From: Bacteroidales bacterium
GTDB taxonomy: Bacteria; Bacteroidota; Bacteroidia; Bacteroidales; UBA932
Assembly: GCA_017519185.1 (NCBI GenBank)
Contig: JAFWSX010000018.1
Coordinates: 91,798-155,797 of the forward strand
Direction of reading: 5' to 3'
DNA: 64,000 nt
Part shown: positions 30,800-39,434 of the stretch, piece by piece
Position numbering within the stretch: position 1 is the first letter of the stretch
Layout: each line of letters opens with the position of its first letter
Position numbers and translations under genes: made by a program
Notes under the pieces: generated by a model
Seen by the model: the letters and a program-made list of their open reading frames with translations, nothing else
What the model was told of the DNA's origin: nothing
Database searches by the model: none

Positions 30800-31900
30800 A
30801 TGAATTTTTCAAGACTTGCCGGCATGTTAATAATGTTATCAGCATTGGCAGCACTGGTGTATGTGGCTTTCTGCATCTACCGCGTCCTTCCGTTGTCCAA
30901 CGGCTGGAAGTGGACTGCAGTCTGCATCTTCCTGCTTGCCTTTGCCGGCTTTTTCCTTGCCATAAGCGGAAAGGTCAACCAACTCCCGATGGGTGTCGCC
31001 ACGGTCCTCTACGTGACAGGCAATTCCTGCCTCATAGCTTCCCTGTACGCTATGATGCTGTTCGTGCTGATGAGAGTGCTCCAGTTCTGCCACGTTCTGC
31101 CCGCCGGCATCCACACCGACAGCTGGGCCGGGACAGCGCTGGTGTTCGGCACCATAGCCGTCCTGCTGACCTACGGAGGCATACACTATCACCACAAATA
31201 CAAGGAAGAGATCACGCTGACCTCTCCGAAAATCACCAGGCCGGTGAAGGTGGTCCTTGCCAGCGACCTCCACATCGGCTACCACAACCGCAGGGCCGAA
31301 CTCGGCCGGTGGATCGACCTCATCAACGCCGAGCACCCTGACCTCGTGCTCTTCGGCGGCGACATCATCGACCGGTCCATCCGCGCGCTGGAGGAAGACG
31401 GCGATGCAGCAGAATTCCACAGGATCGAGGCTCCCGTCTACGGCTGCCTCGGCAACCACGAGTATTACGCAGGAGTCGAGGAGGCGGAGAACTTCTACAG
31501 AGAGGCAGGCATCCACCTTCTCAAGAACGAATGGACGGAAGACTGCGGCATAGTCATCGCCGGCCGCGACGACAACTCCAACAAGTACGGACGCAAGCCG
31601 CTGGAACGTTTCATCTCCGATGCCGGCCGGGACAAGTTCCTGCTGCTGATCGACCATCAGCCGGAGCACCTCGAGGAGGCAGAGGAAGCCGGCGTCGATT
31701 TCCAGTTCAGCGGGCATACCCACAACGGCCAGATCTGGCCTGCCAGCATCGTGACACACCTCAAATTCGAGAAATCATACGGCCGTTACGCCAAAGGAAA
31801 TACCAACTATTATATAACTTCAGGTCTGGGAATATGGGGCGGCAAGTTCCGCATCGGCACCCGCAGCGAATATGTGGTGCTCAACCTGCTTCCCGAATAA
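30800..31900 (+). CDS. Membrane-anchored metallophosphoesterase
   Basis: The 366-residue protein has about four N-terminal transmembrane helices and a calcineurin-like domain with all the metal-ligand motifs: ASDLHIG, FGGDIID, GNHEYY, DHQP and GHTHNGQ. It resembles YkuE/YaeI-type phosphoesterases. An ATG at 30731 is in frame, but TATCTTTG at 30786-30793 lies downstream of it, so 30800 is preferred. The next gene, a porin, begins 11 bp downstream. The substrate is unknown. Confidence 0.9.
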   Translation: MNFSRLAGMLIMLSALAALVYVAFCIYRVLPLSNGWKWTAVCIFLLAFAGFFLAISGKVNQLPMGVATVLYVTGNSCLIASLYAMMLFVLMRVLQFCHVLPAGIHTDSWAGTALVFGTIAVLLTYGGIHYHHKYKEEITLTSPKITRPVKVVLASDLHIGYHNRRAELGRWIDLINAEHPDLVLFGGDIIDRSIRALEEDGDAAEFHRIEAPVYGCLGNHEYYAGVEEAENFYREAGIHLLKNEWTEDCGIVIAGRDDNSNKYGRKPLERFISDAGRDKFLLLIDHQPEHLEEAEEAGVDFQFSGHTHNGQIWPASIVTHLKFEKSYGRYAKGNTNYYITSGLGIWGGKFRIGTRSEYVVLNLLPE

Positions 31901-31911
31901 TAAAGACGATA

Positions 31912-32907
31912 ATGAGAAAACTGCTGACAATTGTTTCACTGATGGCACTGTCGTTCGCCGCATTAGCACAAGAAGGCGGAGTCGACCTGCTCTACATTGA
32001 CACCAGAGGCATTTTCCACCTTCAGGCCGACGACGGAGACCTAAGCACCCAGTTCCTCGCCGACCACCTCAACCTCAACATACGCGGCCACATCAACGAC
32101 CGCATAGACTACCGCCTGCGCCAAAGGCTCAACAAGAAAGTCTTCGACGAGAACTATGTCTTCAACGCCACCGATTTCCTTTATGTCAACTGGCAGGCCA
32201 CCGACCGTTGGAGCTTCCGTGTGGGCAAGGACGCTGTTCTGATCGGCGGCTACGAATACGACGCGGTGCCCATCGACGTCTACTTCTACAGCAAGTTCTG
32301 CAACAACATCCGGCAGGGCTTCACTTTCGGAGCCAGCACTGCATATAAGCTCACCGACAGGCAGACACTGTCGTTCCAGGTGTGCACCTCTCCCCTTTCC
32401 TACGGCTATCAGGGAGTCTACGCCTACAACTTCGCCTGGATGGGCAAGGTCACCGACGTCTGGAACACCATATGGACTGCCAACTTCGTGCAGGATATGG
32501 ACGGACGCTTCATCAACTACATCGCCCTCGGCAACCATTTCCAGTGGGACAACTTCCTGCTGGACGTAGATTTCATGAACAGGGCGTCACTGAAGCAGAG
32601 AAACTTCTTCCTGACCGACTATACTGTGATTATGAAGACCATCTGGAGCGTCGGTGACTGGAACCTGTGCTTCAAGGGTGGCTACGAGACCAACTCTCGC
32701 TACAACGTCGACAGCTACGGCCGTCCCTACGACGCAGTCATCGCCCCCGGAACAGAATACCTCTATGCCGGTGCCGGAGTGGAATACTTTCCACTGGGCC
32801 GCGACAACATAAGGCTTCACGCGGTCTACTATCGTGACAATTCTCTCAGAAGAGACAACTTCGACCTCGGTATAACCTGGAGGATCGACATCATCAGGCA
32901 TCAGTAG
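31912..32907 (+). CDS. OprO/OprP-like porin
   Basis: The 331-residue protein has a signal peptide (MRKLLTIVSLMALSFAALAQ) and a beta-barrel of the phosphate-selective porin OprO/P style: an early GIFHLQADDG block, HINDRIDYRLRQRLNKK, WSFRVGKDAVLIGGYEYD and repeated aromatic beta-strands. I chose ATG 31912 because a signal peptide starts there and upstream frame sequence overlaps the phosphoesterase. The real permeant ion is unknown; phosphate is plausible given the phosphoesterase upstream. Confidence 0.82.
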   Translation: MRKLLTIVSLMALSFAALAQEGGVDLLYIDTRGIFHLQADDGDLSTQFLADHLNLNIRGHINDRIDYRLRQRLNKKVFDENYVFNATDFLYVNWQATDRWSFRVGKDAVLIGGYEYDAVPIDVYFYSKFCNNIRQGFTFGASTAYKLTDRQTLSFQVCTSPLSYGYQGVYAYNFAWMGKVTDVWNTIWTANFVQDMDGRFINYIALGNHFQWDNFLLDVDFMNRASLKQRNFFLTDYTVIMKTIWSVGDWNLCFKGGYETNSRYNVDSYGRPYDAVIAPGTEYLYAGAGVEYFPLGRDNIRLHAVYYRDNSLRRDNFDLGITWRIDIIRHQ

Positions 32908-33284
32908 ATTTCCCTGGCAACGAGCTGCATAGCTATCTCAAGCATCCGGCGGTCCATATCGTCGAACGTGGCCAGTTTGTCGCTGTCGATGTCCAGCACA
33001 GCCCTGACCTTTCCTTCTCCGTCAAAGAGGGGAACCACTATCTCGGAGCGCGAAGCGCTGCTGCAGGCTATGTGGCCGGGGAACTGCTCAACATCTTCCA
33101 CCACTACGCTTGCCTCACGCTTCCAGGCCGTGCCGCATACTCCCTTGCCGAACCCTATGCTGTAGCAGGCCACCGGGCCCTGGAAAGGTCCGAGCGCCAG
33201 ATGGCTTTCGTCTGCCACCCGGTAGAAGCCGGTCCACCAGAAACCCATCGTCTCGTGGATCAGGGCGGCGGTGTTGGCCATCAC
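32901..33284 (-). CDS. Free methionine-(R)-sulfoxide reductase (GAF fold)
   Basis: The 127-residue stretch has the fRMsr pattern WWTGFYRV, GPFQGPVACYSIGFGKGVCGTAW, HIACSSASRSEIVVPLFDGEG and VLDIDS, including the conserved Cys residues. fRMsr reduces free Met-R-sulfoxide with electrons from thioredoxin. Its normal N-terminal helix (VDLKAFRYASLLKEL) lies upstream in the same frame after a TAG at 33372-33374, and that frame is continuous with MsrA. So this is probably the second half of an MsrA-fRMsr fusion broken by the TAG. As drawn it begins at GTG/ATG and lacks the N-terminus. Confidence 0.8.
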   Translation of the reverse strand: MMANTAALIHETMGFWWTGFYRVADESHLALGPFQGPVACYSIGFGKGVCGTAWKREASVVVEDVEQFPGHIACSSASRSEIVVPLFDGEGKVRAVLDIDSDKLATFDDMDRRMLEIAMQLVAREIY

Positions 33285-33371
33285 GCCGACTTCGTCCCCT
33301 ACTCCCTCGATGAGGCTTTCCAGCTCCTTCAGCAGGCTGGCGTAGCGGAAGGCCTTCAGGTCGACGTGGCA

Positions 33372-33374
33372 CTA
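33372..33374 (-). other. In-frame TAG between MsrA and fRMsr
   Basis: The minus-strand frame reads KHTDG, TAG, CHVDLKAF. MsrA proteins normally end in GYCHV, so the TAG stands at the Tyr codon of a conserved motif. Confidence 0.75.
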
Positions 33375-33830
33375 TCCGTCGGTATGCTTCACCAGATAGT
33401 CCTGGTGCTCCTCTTCCGCAGGATAGAAATTGCGCAGCGGTTCCTTTTCGACGCAGAGAGGCTTTCCCTGCCATTCCTGTTCACGCATATATGCTTCGTC
33501 GACAGCTGCAAGGTCGGCTTCGTCTTCATAGTATATGCCGGTGCGGTAGCGGGTGCCTTCGTCCTCCCCCTGGCGGTTGAGGCTCAGCGGATCGATGATG
33601 ACGAAAAAGGCCTCGACGAGAAGTTTAAGAGGTATCTTGGCCGGATCATAGACCAGTTCTACGGTTTCGGCATAGCCTGTAGTGTCGGTATAGACTTCAC
33701 GGTAGGAAGGTGACGCTGTGTTGCCGTTGGCAAAGCCCACGCGGGTGGACTTCACTCCCGGAAGCTTGCGGAAGAAATGCTCGGCGCCCCAGAAGCAGCC
33801 GGCGGCAAAGTATATTTTCTTGAGTTCCAT
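33372..33830 (-). CDS. msrA: Peptide methionine sulfoxide reductase A (Met-S-oxide)
   Basis: The 152-residue MsrA has the catalytic AAGCFWGAEHFF (Cys12), RVGFANG, YDPAKIPLKLLVEAFF, and the C-terminal FYPAEEEHQDYL. It reduces Met-S-sulfoxide in proteins. The ORF stops at TAG in TDG-*-CHV, where MsrA family members have GYCHV. The same frame then runs into the GAF-type fRMsr domain, so the natural gene is likely a fused MsrA-fRMsr of about 310 residues. The product may still be partly active, since the catalytic Cys is retained. Confidence 0.9.
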   Translation of the reverse strand: MELKKIYFAAGCFWGAEHFFRKLPGVKSTRVGFANGNTASPSYREVYTDTTGYAETVELVYDPAKIPLKLLVEAFFVIIDPLSLNRQGEDEGTRYRTGIYYEDEADLAAVDEAYMREQEWQGKPLCVEKEPLRNFYPAEEEHQDYLVKHTDG

Positions 33831-33874
33831 ATTCCAATAATCGTATAAAAATAATGCATTTAGCTGTTATTTTC

Positions 33875-33882
33875 TACCTTTG
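33875..33882 (+). promoter_or_regulatory. Minus-7 element of the M16 peptidase gene
   Basis: TACCTTTG matches TAnnTTTG, 44 nt before the start codon. No good minus-33 element was found. Confidence 0.5.
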
Positions 33883-33926
33883 CACACTGCAATTACAAGT
33901 AGATATCACAATTATATACAATATTT

Positions 33927-36827
33927 ATGAAAAGATTATCTCAACTGTTTCTCGTCCTGACAGCAGCGATGATGCTGTTCTCCTGCTCCGGCAAGTATGA
34001 GACCGTCAAGGGCGATCCGATGAACACCAAGATCTACACCATGGACAATGGTATGAAGATCTACATGACCGTCAACAAGGATGAGCCCAGGCTCCAGACC
34101 ATGATAGCCGTCCGCACAGGCGGAAAGAACGACCCCTCTGACAACACTGGTCTCGCCCACTATCTCGAGCACCTGATGTTCAAGGGTACTGAAAGCTTCG
34201 GCACTTCTGACTATGCAGCAGAGAAGCCCCTTCTCGACAAGATTGAGGAACTCTATGAAGTTTACAGGACCAAGACTGACCCGATGGAGAGGAGGATGCT
34301 CTACCATCAGATCGACTCTGTCAGCTATCTTGCTTCACAGATCGCCATCCCCAACGAGTATGACAAGCTGATGGCTATGATCGGATCGCAGGGCACCAAC
34401 GCCTTCACTTCTGAAGACGTAACCTGCTATGTCGAGGACATCCCTTCAAACCAGATTGACAACTGGGCCAAGGTTCAGGCCGACCGTTTCAAGAATATGG
34501 TCATCCGCGGTTTCCACACCGAGCTTGAGGCTGTGTATGAGGAATACAATATGAACCTCAACGAGGATATGGAGAAGGCTTTGGACGCCATTTCAAAGGA
34601 ACTCTTCAAGAACCACCCTTACGGCCAGCAGACCGTCATCGGAACCCAGGACCACCTGAAGAATCCGTCAATCACCACCATCAAGAAACAGAAAGCCATC
34701 TACTACGTTCCTGACAACATCGCCATCTGCGTTTCAGGCGACTTCGATCCCGACGAGTTCGTAAAGACCATCGAGAAGTACTTCGGCGACTGGCAGCGCT
34801 CAGCCGGCGTTCCCGAGCTGAAATATGCCCCCGAGAAAGAAATCACCGCCCCTGTCGAGAAAGATGTATACGGAACCGAAGCCGAGTTCGTAATGGTCGG
34901 CTGGAGCTATCCGGGCAGCAAGGATCTTGAGGGTGATGCAGCCGACGTGGTTTCAGCCATCCTCTACAACGGTATGGCAGGTCTCATCGACCTCGACATC
35001 AACCAGCAGCAGAAAGTGCTTGAGGCAGCTGCATTCCCTTACGGTTCCGTCGACTACGGCCGCTTCCTGCTCGAGGGTTACCCGAAGGAAGGACAGAGCC
35101 TCAAGGAAGTCAGGGACCTTCTGCTCGCAGAGGTTGCCAAACTCCGCAACGGTGACTTTGACGAAGACCTCGTGGAAGCTTCAATCGCCAACTTCAAGCT
35201 CAGCCAGATGAGCAGCCTCGAAAACAACCGCAGCCGCGCTATGCAGTTCGTCAATTCGTTCATCGCCGGCCGCGACTGGAAGGATGACGTCCATATGCTC
35301 GACAGGCTTTCTAAGCTTACAAAGCAAGATATCGTCGACTGGGCCAACAAGTATCTCGGCGAGAACAGCCACGTTACTGTCTACAAGCATATCGGTGTCG
35401 ATCCCGACATCCACAAGATCGAGGCTCCTGCCATCACTCCCATCGCCACAAACCGCGACAAGCAGAGTGCATTCCTGGCTGAAGTGCAGAATACTGCAGT
35501 GAAGCCCATCGAGCCTGTCTTCGTTGATTTCTCAAAGGATATGTCTGTATTCAAGGGTCGCTCCGACCTCGACATCATCTACAAGAACAATGAAAAGAAC
35601 GACATCGCACAGCTCGTATTCCTCTTTGACGAAGGCCTTCTCAATGACCCTGCAATGAGCTTTGCACTCAACTACGTTAGCTACCTGGGCACCGAGACCC
35701 GCAGCGCCGAGCAGATCGCGATGGAGATGTACAAGTTGGCTTCCAACTTCAATTTCGCCTGCGGCGACGACCAGACACAGATTACAGTGACAGGACTTGG
35801 CGAGAATATCGGCAAGGCGCTTGAAATCGCCGAGGACCTCATCGCCAATGCAGTCGGCGACGAGAACATCCTGGCAGCGATGAAGGCTGACCAGTTCCAG
35901 CAGCGTGCCATCAACAAGTTCAACCAGAGTTCTTGCTCAAGCGCTCTCAACAGGTATGTCATCTACGGCCCGGAGAACGTGAAGGCCCGCACTCTCACCA
36001 ACCAGCAGATCGTCGATCTCACTTCCGAGGAGCTTCTGGCCAAGGTGACCAACCTGCTCACCAAGCAGCACAAGGTGCTCTACTACGGTCCTGCCACTTC
36101 GGGTGAAGTGAAGAACCTGATCGCTGAGAGCCACGACGTCGCAGCTGACCTCGAGCCGCTCCAGAAGATCCGCACTCCGAAGGTCCGCACCGACTCTCCG
36201 AAAGTATTCGTCGCTCCTTATGACGCACGCCAGTTCAATTACATCCAGTTCACGAACCGTGGCGAGAAATACAATATGGCCGACGAACCTGCCATTACTC
36301 TCTACAATGAGTATTTCGGAAGTGGTATGAACACTATCGTGTTCCAGGAAATGCGTGAGGCCAGGGCTCTCGCTTATTCTGCCGGCGCCCGTCTTGCATC
36401 TCCTACCTACAAGGATGACGACTACTACTTTATGGCAAGGATCGGTTCTCAGAACGACAAGCTGAGGGCTGCTGTTGAGGCTTTCGACGAAATCATCAAC
36501 AATATGCCTCAGAGTGACCGTGCATTTGAGATTGCCAAGACTGCTCTCGACGGTGTGCTTCGCACCAGCAGGACTACCGGTGCGGCTGTCCTCAATGCTT
36601 ATCTTGCTGCTCAGGAGCTCGGCATCGACGAGCCTGTCGACAAGCTGGTTTACGAGAAGCTTCCGAGCATGACTATGAACGATATCGTGGCTATCCAGCA
36701 GAAATATGTCAAGGACCGCACTTATGTCTACGGTATTCTCGGCGACCCGAAGGATCTTGATATGAATTATCTCAAGACTCTCGGTCCTGTCCAGATCGTT
36801 TCTCTCGATGATATCTTCGGATATTAA
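33927..36827 (+). CDS. M16-family zinc metallopeptidase, lipoprotein
   Basis: The 966-residue lipoprotein (MLFSC lipobox) has the inverted zinc motif HYLEH (H78, E81, H82) and the later Glu ligand in ELEAVYEEYN (about residues 199-205). A second M16-like half without HxxEH follows (residues about 500-960), as in insulysin/pitrilysin-type two-half enzymes. It would degrade peptides in the periplasm or at the surface. It stands alone, followed by a strong terminator. The length is typical of Bacteroidales M16 proteins. Confidence 0.93.
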   Translation: MKRLSQLFLVLTAAMMLFSCSGKYETVKGDPMNTKIYTMDNGMKIYMTVNKDEPRLQTMIAVRTGGKNDPSDNTGLAHYLEHLMFKGTESFGTSDYAAEKPLLDKIEELYEVYRTKTDPMERRMLYHQIDSVSYLASQIAIPNEYDKLMAMIGSQGTNAFTSEDVTCYVEDIPSNQIDNWAKVQADRFKNMVIRGFHTELEAVYEEYNMNLNEDMEKALDAISKELFKNHPYGQQTVIGTQDHLKNPSITTIKKQKAIYYVPDNIAICVSGDFDPDEFVKTIEKYFGDWQRSAGVPELKYAPEKEITAPVEKDVYGTEAEFVMVGWSYPGSKDLEGDAADVVSAILYNGMAGLIDLDINQQQKVLEAAAFPYGSVDYGRFLLEGYPKEGQSLKEVRDLLLAEVAKLRNGDFDEDLVEASIANFKLSQMSSLENNRSRAMQFVNSFIAGRDWKDDVHMLDRLSKLTKQDIVDWANKYLGENSHVTVYKHIGVDPDIHKIEAPAITPIATNRDKQSAFLAEVQNTAVKPIEPVFVDFSKDMSVFKGRSDLDIIYKNNEKNDIAQLVFLFDEGLLNDPAMSFALNYVSYLGTETRSAEQIAMEMYKLASNFNFACGDDQTQITVTGLGENIGKALEIAEDLIANAVGDENILAAMKADQFQQRAINKFNQSSCSSALNRYVIYGPENVKARTLTNQQIVDLTSEELLAKVTNLLTKQHKVLYYGPATSGEVKNLIAESHDVAADLEPLQKIRTPKVRTDSPKVFVAPYDARQFNYIQFTNRGEKYNMADEPAITLYNEYFGSGMNTIVFQEMREARALAYSAGARLASPTYKDDDYYFMARIGSQNDKLRAAVEAFDEIINNMPQSDRAFEIAKTALDGVLRTSRTTGAAVLNAYLAAQELGIDEPVDKLVYEKLPSMTMNDIVAIQQKYVKDRTYVYGILGDPKDLDMNYLKTLGPVQIVSLDDIFGY

Positions 36828-36852
36828 TCGTCAGTATTATACAGAACAGAAG

Positions 36853-36878
36853 AACCGGCAGCGATGCCGGTTTTTTTG
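36853..36878 (+). terminator. Terminator of the M16 gene
   Basis: AACCGGCA (36853-36860) pairs with TGCCGGTT (36865-36872) over GCGA, followed by a T-run. Confidence 0.88.
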
Positions 36879-36925
36879 TTGTCGCTCTGAACGGCAGACC
36901 TGCCACTTGGCGAACGCTTTCGATA

Positions 36926-37402
36926 CTACACGCTGACGCTGTATTCGTGCTTGATTTCTTCCATCACGAACGTGCTCTCGATGGAAGCGACATTGTCATG
37001 GCGGCCGATGACGTTCAGCAGGAACTGCTGGTAGTACTTCATATCGGGTGACTGGATGCGGAGCATATAGTCGAAGCTGCCTGAGATGTTGTAGCATTCA
37101 GTGACCTGCGGCACGGCCTTGATCATATCCGTGAACTCCCTTGCCTTCTCAGCGCTCAACTGACGGAGCTTCACGCTGCAGAAAACTGCGAAGCCGCGTC
37201 CGAGCTTCTCGGCATCGAGTATAGTGGCGTACTGCCTGATGTAACCCAGGCGTTCGAGCCTTTTCACGCGCTCATAGGCCGGAGTGGTGGACAGATGCAC
37301 CTGCGCCGCGAGTTCCTTGTTGGTCAGGCGGGCGTTGTGCTGCAGTGCCCTGAGGATGTCGATATCCTTGCTGTCGAGAGTGTATTCTTTTTCAGAGGCC
37401 AT
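36926..37402 (-). CDS. Lrp/AsnC-family transcriptional regulator
   Basis: The 158-residue protein has an N-terminal HTH (LDSKDIDILRALQHNARLTNKELAAQVHLSTTPAYERVKRLERLGYI) and a C-terminal RAM/AsnC ligand domain. It is transcribed divergently from metY with a 144-bp gap, so it probably regulates that gene in response to an amino acid. Which amino acid is unknown. Confidence 0.92.
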   Translation of the reverse strand: MASEKEYTLDSKDIDILRALQHNARLTNKELAAQVHLSTTPAYERVKRLERLGYIRQYATILDAEKLGRGFAVFCSVKLRQLSAEKAREFTDMIKAVPQVTECYNISGSFDYMLRIQSPDMKYYQQFLLNVIGRHDNVASIESTFVMEEIKHEYSVSV

Positions 37403-37475
37403 AATTGCAAGTATTTGGAATTATATTCTAATAATTTAAGCAAATTTAGTTATTTCTTCCAAATATTACTTTTTC

Positions 37476-37507
37476 ATTGGTAGAAATTCAAAGCAAAACG
37501 ACCTTTG
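37476..37507 (+). promoter_or_regulatory. Promoter of metY, next to the divergent Lrp gene
   Basis: ATTG (37476-37479), a 20-nt gap and GACCTTTG (37500-37507), one mismatch from TAnnTTTG. No SAM-riboswitch-like structure is evident in the short leader. Confidence 0.45.
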
Positions 37508-37546
37508 CACCGAAAGAAAACGAAAAACAATTAAAAACATACGACC

Positions 37547-38833
37547 ATGAGCAAGAATTACCGCTTCGAAACATTGCAGCTTCACGTAGGACAGGAACAA
37601 GCCGACCCCGCAACCGATGCACGCGCCGTTCCCATCTACCAGACCACTTCCTATGTTTTCCACAACTCTCAGCACGCGGCCGACCGCTTCGGCCTCCGCG
37701 ACGCCGGCAACATCTACGGCCGTCTTACCAATTCCACCCAGGGTGTCTTCGAAGACCGCGTGGCTGCTCTTGAAGGCGGTGTCGCTGGTCTTGCAGTTGC
37801 TTCGGGAGCTGCTGCTATCACCTACGCCCTGCAGAACATCGCCCAATCAGGCGACCACATCGTGGCTGCTGACAATCTCTACGGCGGCACCTACAATCTG
37901 ATAACCCACACTCTCGCTACACAAGGCATCTCAAGCACCATCATAAACATCAATGACCTGGCAGCCCTCGAGGCAGCAATACGTCCTGAAACAAAAGTCA
38001 TCTACGCCGAAACTTTCGGCAACCCCAACGGTGATGTACTTGACGTCGACGGTGTGGCTGAAGTCGCCCACCGCCACGGCATCGTCTTCATCGTGGACAA
38101 CACATTCGGCACCCCCTATCTCATTCGTCCCATAGAGCACGGTGCCGATGTCGTTGTCCATTCTGCCACCAAGTTCATCGGCGGCCACGGCTCGTCGCTC
38201 GGCGGTGTGATTGTCGACGGCGGCAAGTTCGACTGGCTTGGCAATGCTGACCGCTACCCTACCCTGACTAAACCTGACCCTTCATATCACGGCATCGTCT
38301 TCGCCCAGGCTGTGGGTGCTGCGGCCTATGTGACCCGCATCCGCGCCGTCATCCTGAGGGACACCGGTGCCGCAATTTCTCCGTTCAACGCTTTCCTGCT
38401 TCTGCAGGGTCTCGAAACTCTGTCGCTGCGCGTGGAGCGTCACGTGGAGAATGCTCTGAAAGTGGTAGAATTCCTCAGCAAGCATCCCAAGGTGGCTAAG
38501 GTCAACCATCCGTCGCTGGCCGACCATCCGGACAATGCTCTCTACAGAAAGTATTTCCCGAACGGCGGCGGAAGCATCTTCACTTTCGAGATCAAGGGTG
38601 GAGAGAAGGAGGCCTGGAAGTTCATCGATGCTCTGGAGATCTTCTCGCTGCTGGCCAATGTGGCTGATGTCAAGAGTCTCGTGATCCATCCTTACACGAC
38701 TACGCACTCGCAGCTGTCGGAAGAGGAACTCAGGCAGCAGCACATCACTCCGGCTACCGTGCGTCTCAGCATCGGAACGGAGCACATCGATGACATCATC
38801 GAGGATCTGGAGCAGGCGCTCGCGCAGATCTAA
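37547..38833 (+). CDS. metY: O-acetylhomoserine sulfhydrylase (PLP)
   Basis: The 428-residue PLP enzyme of the Cys/Met metabolism family has [54 protein letters not shown] and the PLP lysine in [12 protein letters not shown] (K209). It would form homocysteine or methionine directly from O-acetylhomoserine and sulfide or methanethiol. The longer inserts and [12 protein letters not shown] end fit MetY more than cystathionine gamma-synthase. It faces the Lrp/AsnC gene across a shared intergenic region. Confidence 0.92.
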   Translation: MSKNYRFETLQLHVGQEQADPATDARAVPIYQTTSYVFHNSQHAADRFGLRDAGNIYGRLTNSTQGVFEDRVAALEGGVAGLAVASGAAAITYALQNIAQSGDHIVAADNLYGGTYNLITHTLATQGISSTIININDLAALEAAIRPETKVIYAETFGNPNGDVLDVDGVAEVAHRHGIVFIVDNTFGTPYLIRPIEHGADVVVHSATKFIGGHGSSLGGVIVDGGKFDWLGNADRYPTLTKPDPSYHGIVFAQAVGAAAYVTRIRAVILRDTGAAISPFNAFLLLQGLETLSLRVERHVENALKVVEFLSKHPKVAKVNHPSLADHPDNALYRKYFPNGGGSIFTFEIKGGEKEAWKFIDALEIFSLLANVADVKSLVIHPYTTTHSQLSEEELRQQHITPATVRLSIGTEHIDDIIEDLEQALAQI

Positions 38834-38844
38834 TGAGGGCTTGC

Positions 38845-38894
38845 ATCAGAAGAAAGAAGGTCTGAGGGACTCCTCAGACCTTCTTTCTTCTGAT
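38845..38894. terminator. 23-bp perfect inverted repeat between metY and carbonic anhydrase
   Basis: Arms 38845-38867 and 38872-38894 are perfect complements around a 4-nt loop. The right arm encodes the last residues and stop of the convergent carbonic anhydrase. There is no clean T-run, but its position between convergent genes suggests a two-way terminator. Confidence 0.7.
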
Positions 38895-39422
38895 TTCCTG
38901 CAGTGCGCCGGTGACTGAGTCGATGATGAATCCGCGCACTGCCACGTCTTTGGGCACGAGCGGATGGTTTACTATGGCATCGACTGTCCTGAGCACTGAC
39001 GCTTCGGTGTCGTGGAAGCCTTCAAGCCATTGTGCGACGCCCTGCTCTTCCCATAAGGCTAGCGTCTGTTCAGAAATGCCTCTTTCCAGCATATGCGGCT
39101 TGAATTCGCCGTAACTCATATGGCAGGCTCCGCAAGTCGAATGGTGAACCACCATCACCTCTTCCACTCCGAGCTCGTATATGGCCACCAGCAGCGAACG
39201 TATGGCCGAATCCGTTTCAGACAGAATCAGTCCTCCGGCATTCTTGATTATCTTGGCGTCGCCGTTGCGCAGTCCAAGCGCCTTGGGAAGCAGTTCGGTC
39301 AGGCGGGTGTCCATACAAGTCAGCACCGCCAGTTTTTTCGCAGGATACTTGTCAGTGACAAACGGTTCGTAAGCCTTGTCTGCTACGAACCGTTTATTGA
39401 ATTTCAGTATGTCGTCAATCAT
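38874..39422 (-). CDS. Beta-class carbonic anhydrase
   Basis: The 182-residue protein has the beta-CA motifs CMDTR (Cys36, Asp38, Arg40) and HSTCGAC (His94, Cys97), plus NAGG. The family interconverts CO2 and bicarbonate with zinc. The stop codon lies inside the long inverted repeat shared with metY. It follows a GH43 gene by 12 bp on the same strand, though a functional link is not obvious. Confidence 0.9.
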   Translation of the reverse strand: MIDDILKFNKRFVADKAYEPFVTDKYPAKKLAVLTCMDTRLTELLPKALGLRNGDAKIIKNAGGLILSETDSAIRSLLVAIYELGVEEVMVVHHSTCGACHMSYGEFKPHMLERGISEQTLALWEEQGVAQWLEGFHDTEASVLRTVDAIVNHPLVPKDVAVRGFIIDSVTGALQEIRRKKV

Positions 39423-39434
39423 AGTTTGCGGCTG

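Noticed and set aside
37403..37546. SAM riboswitch upstream of metY
   Set aside because: The leader is short and I see no conserved SAM aptamer core; the divergent Lrp gene is a likelier regulator.
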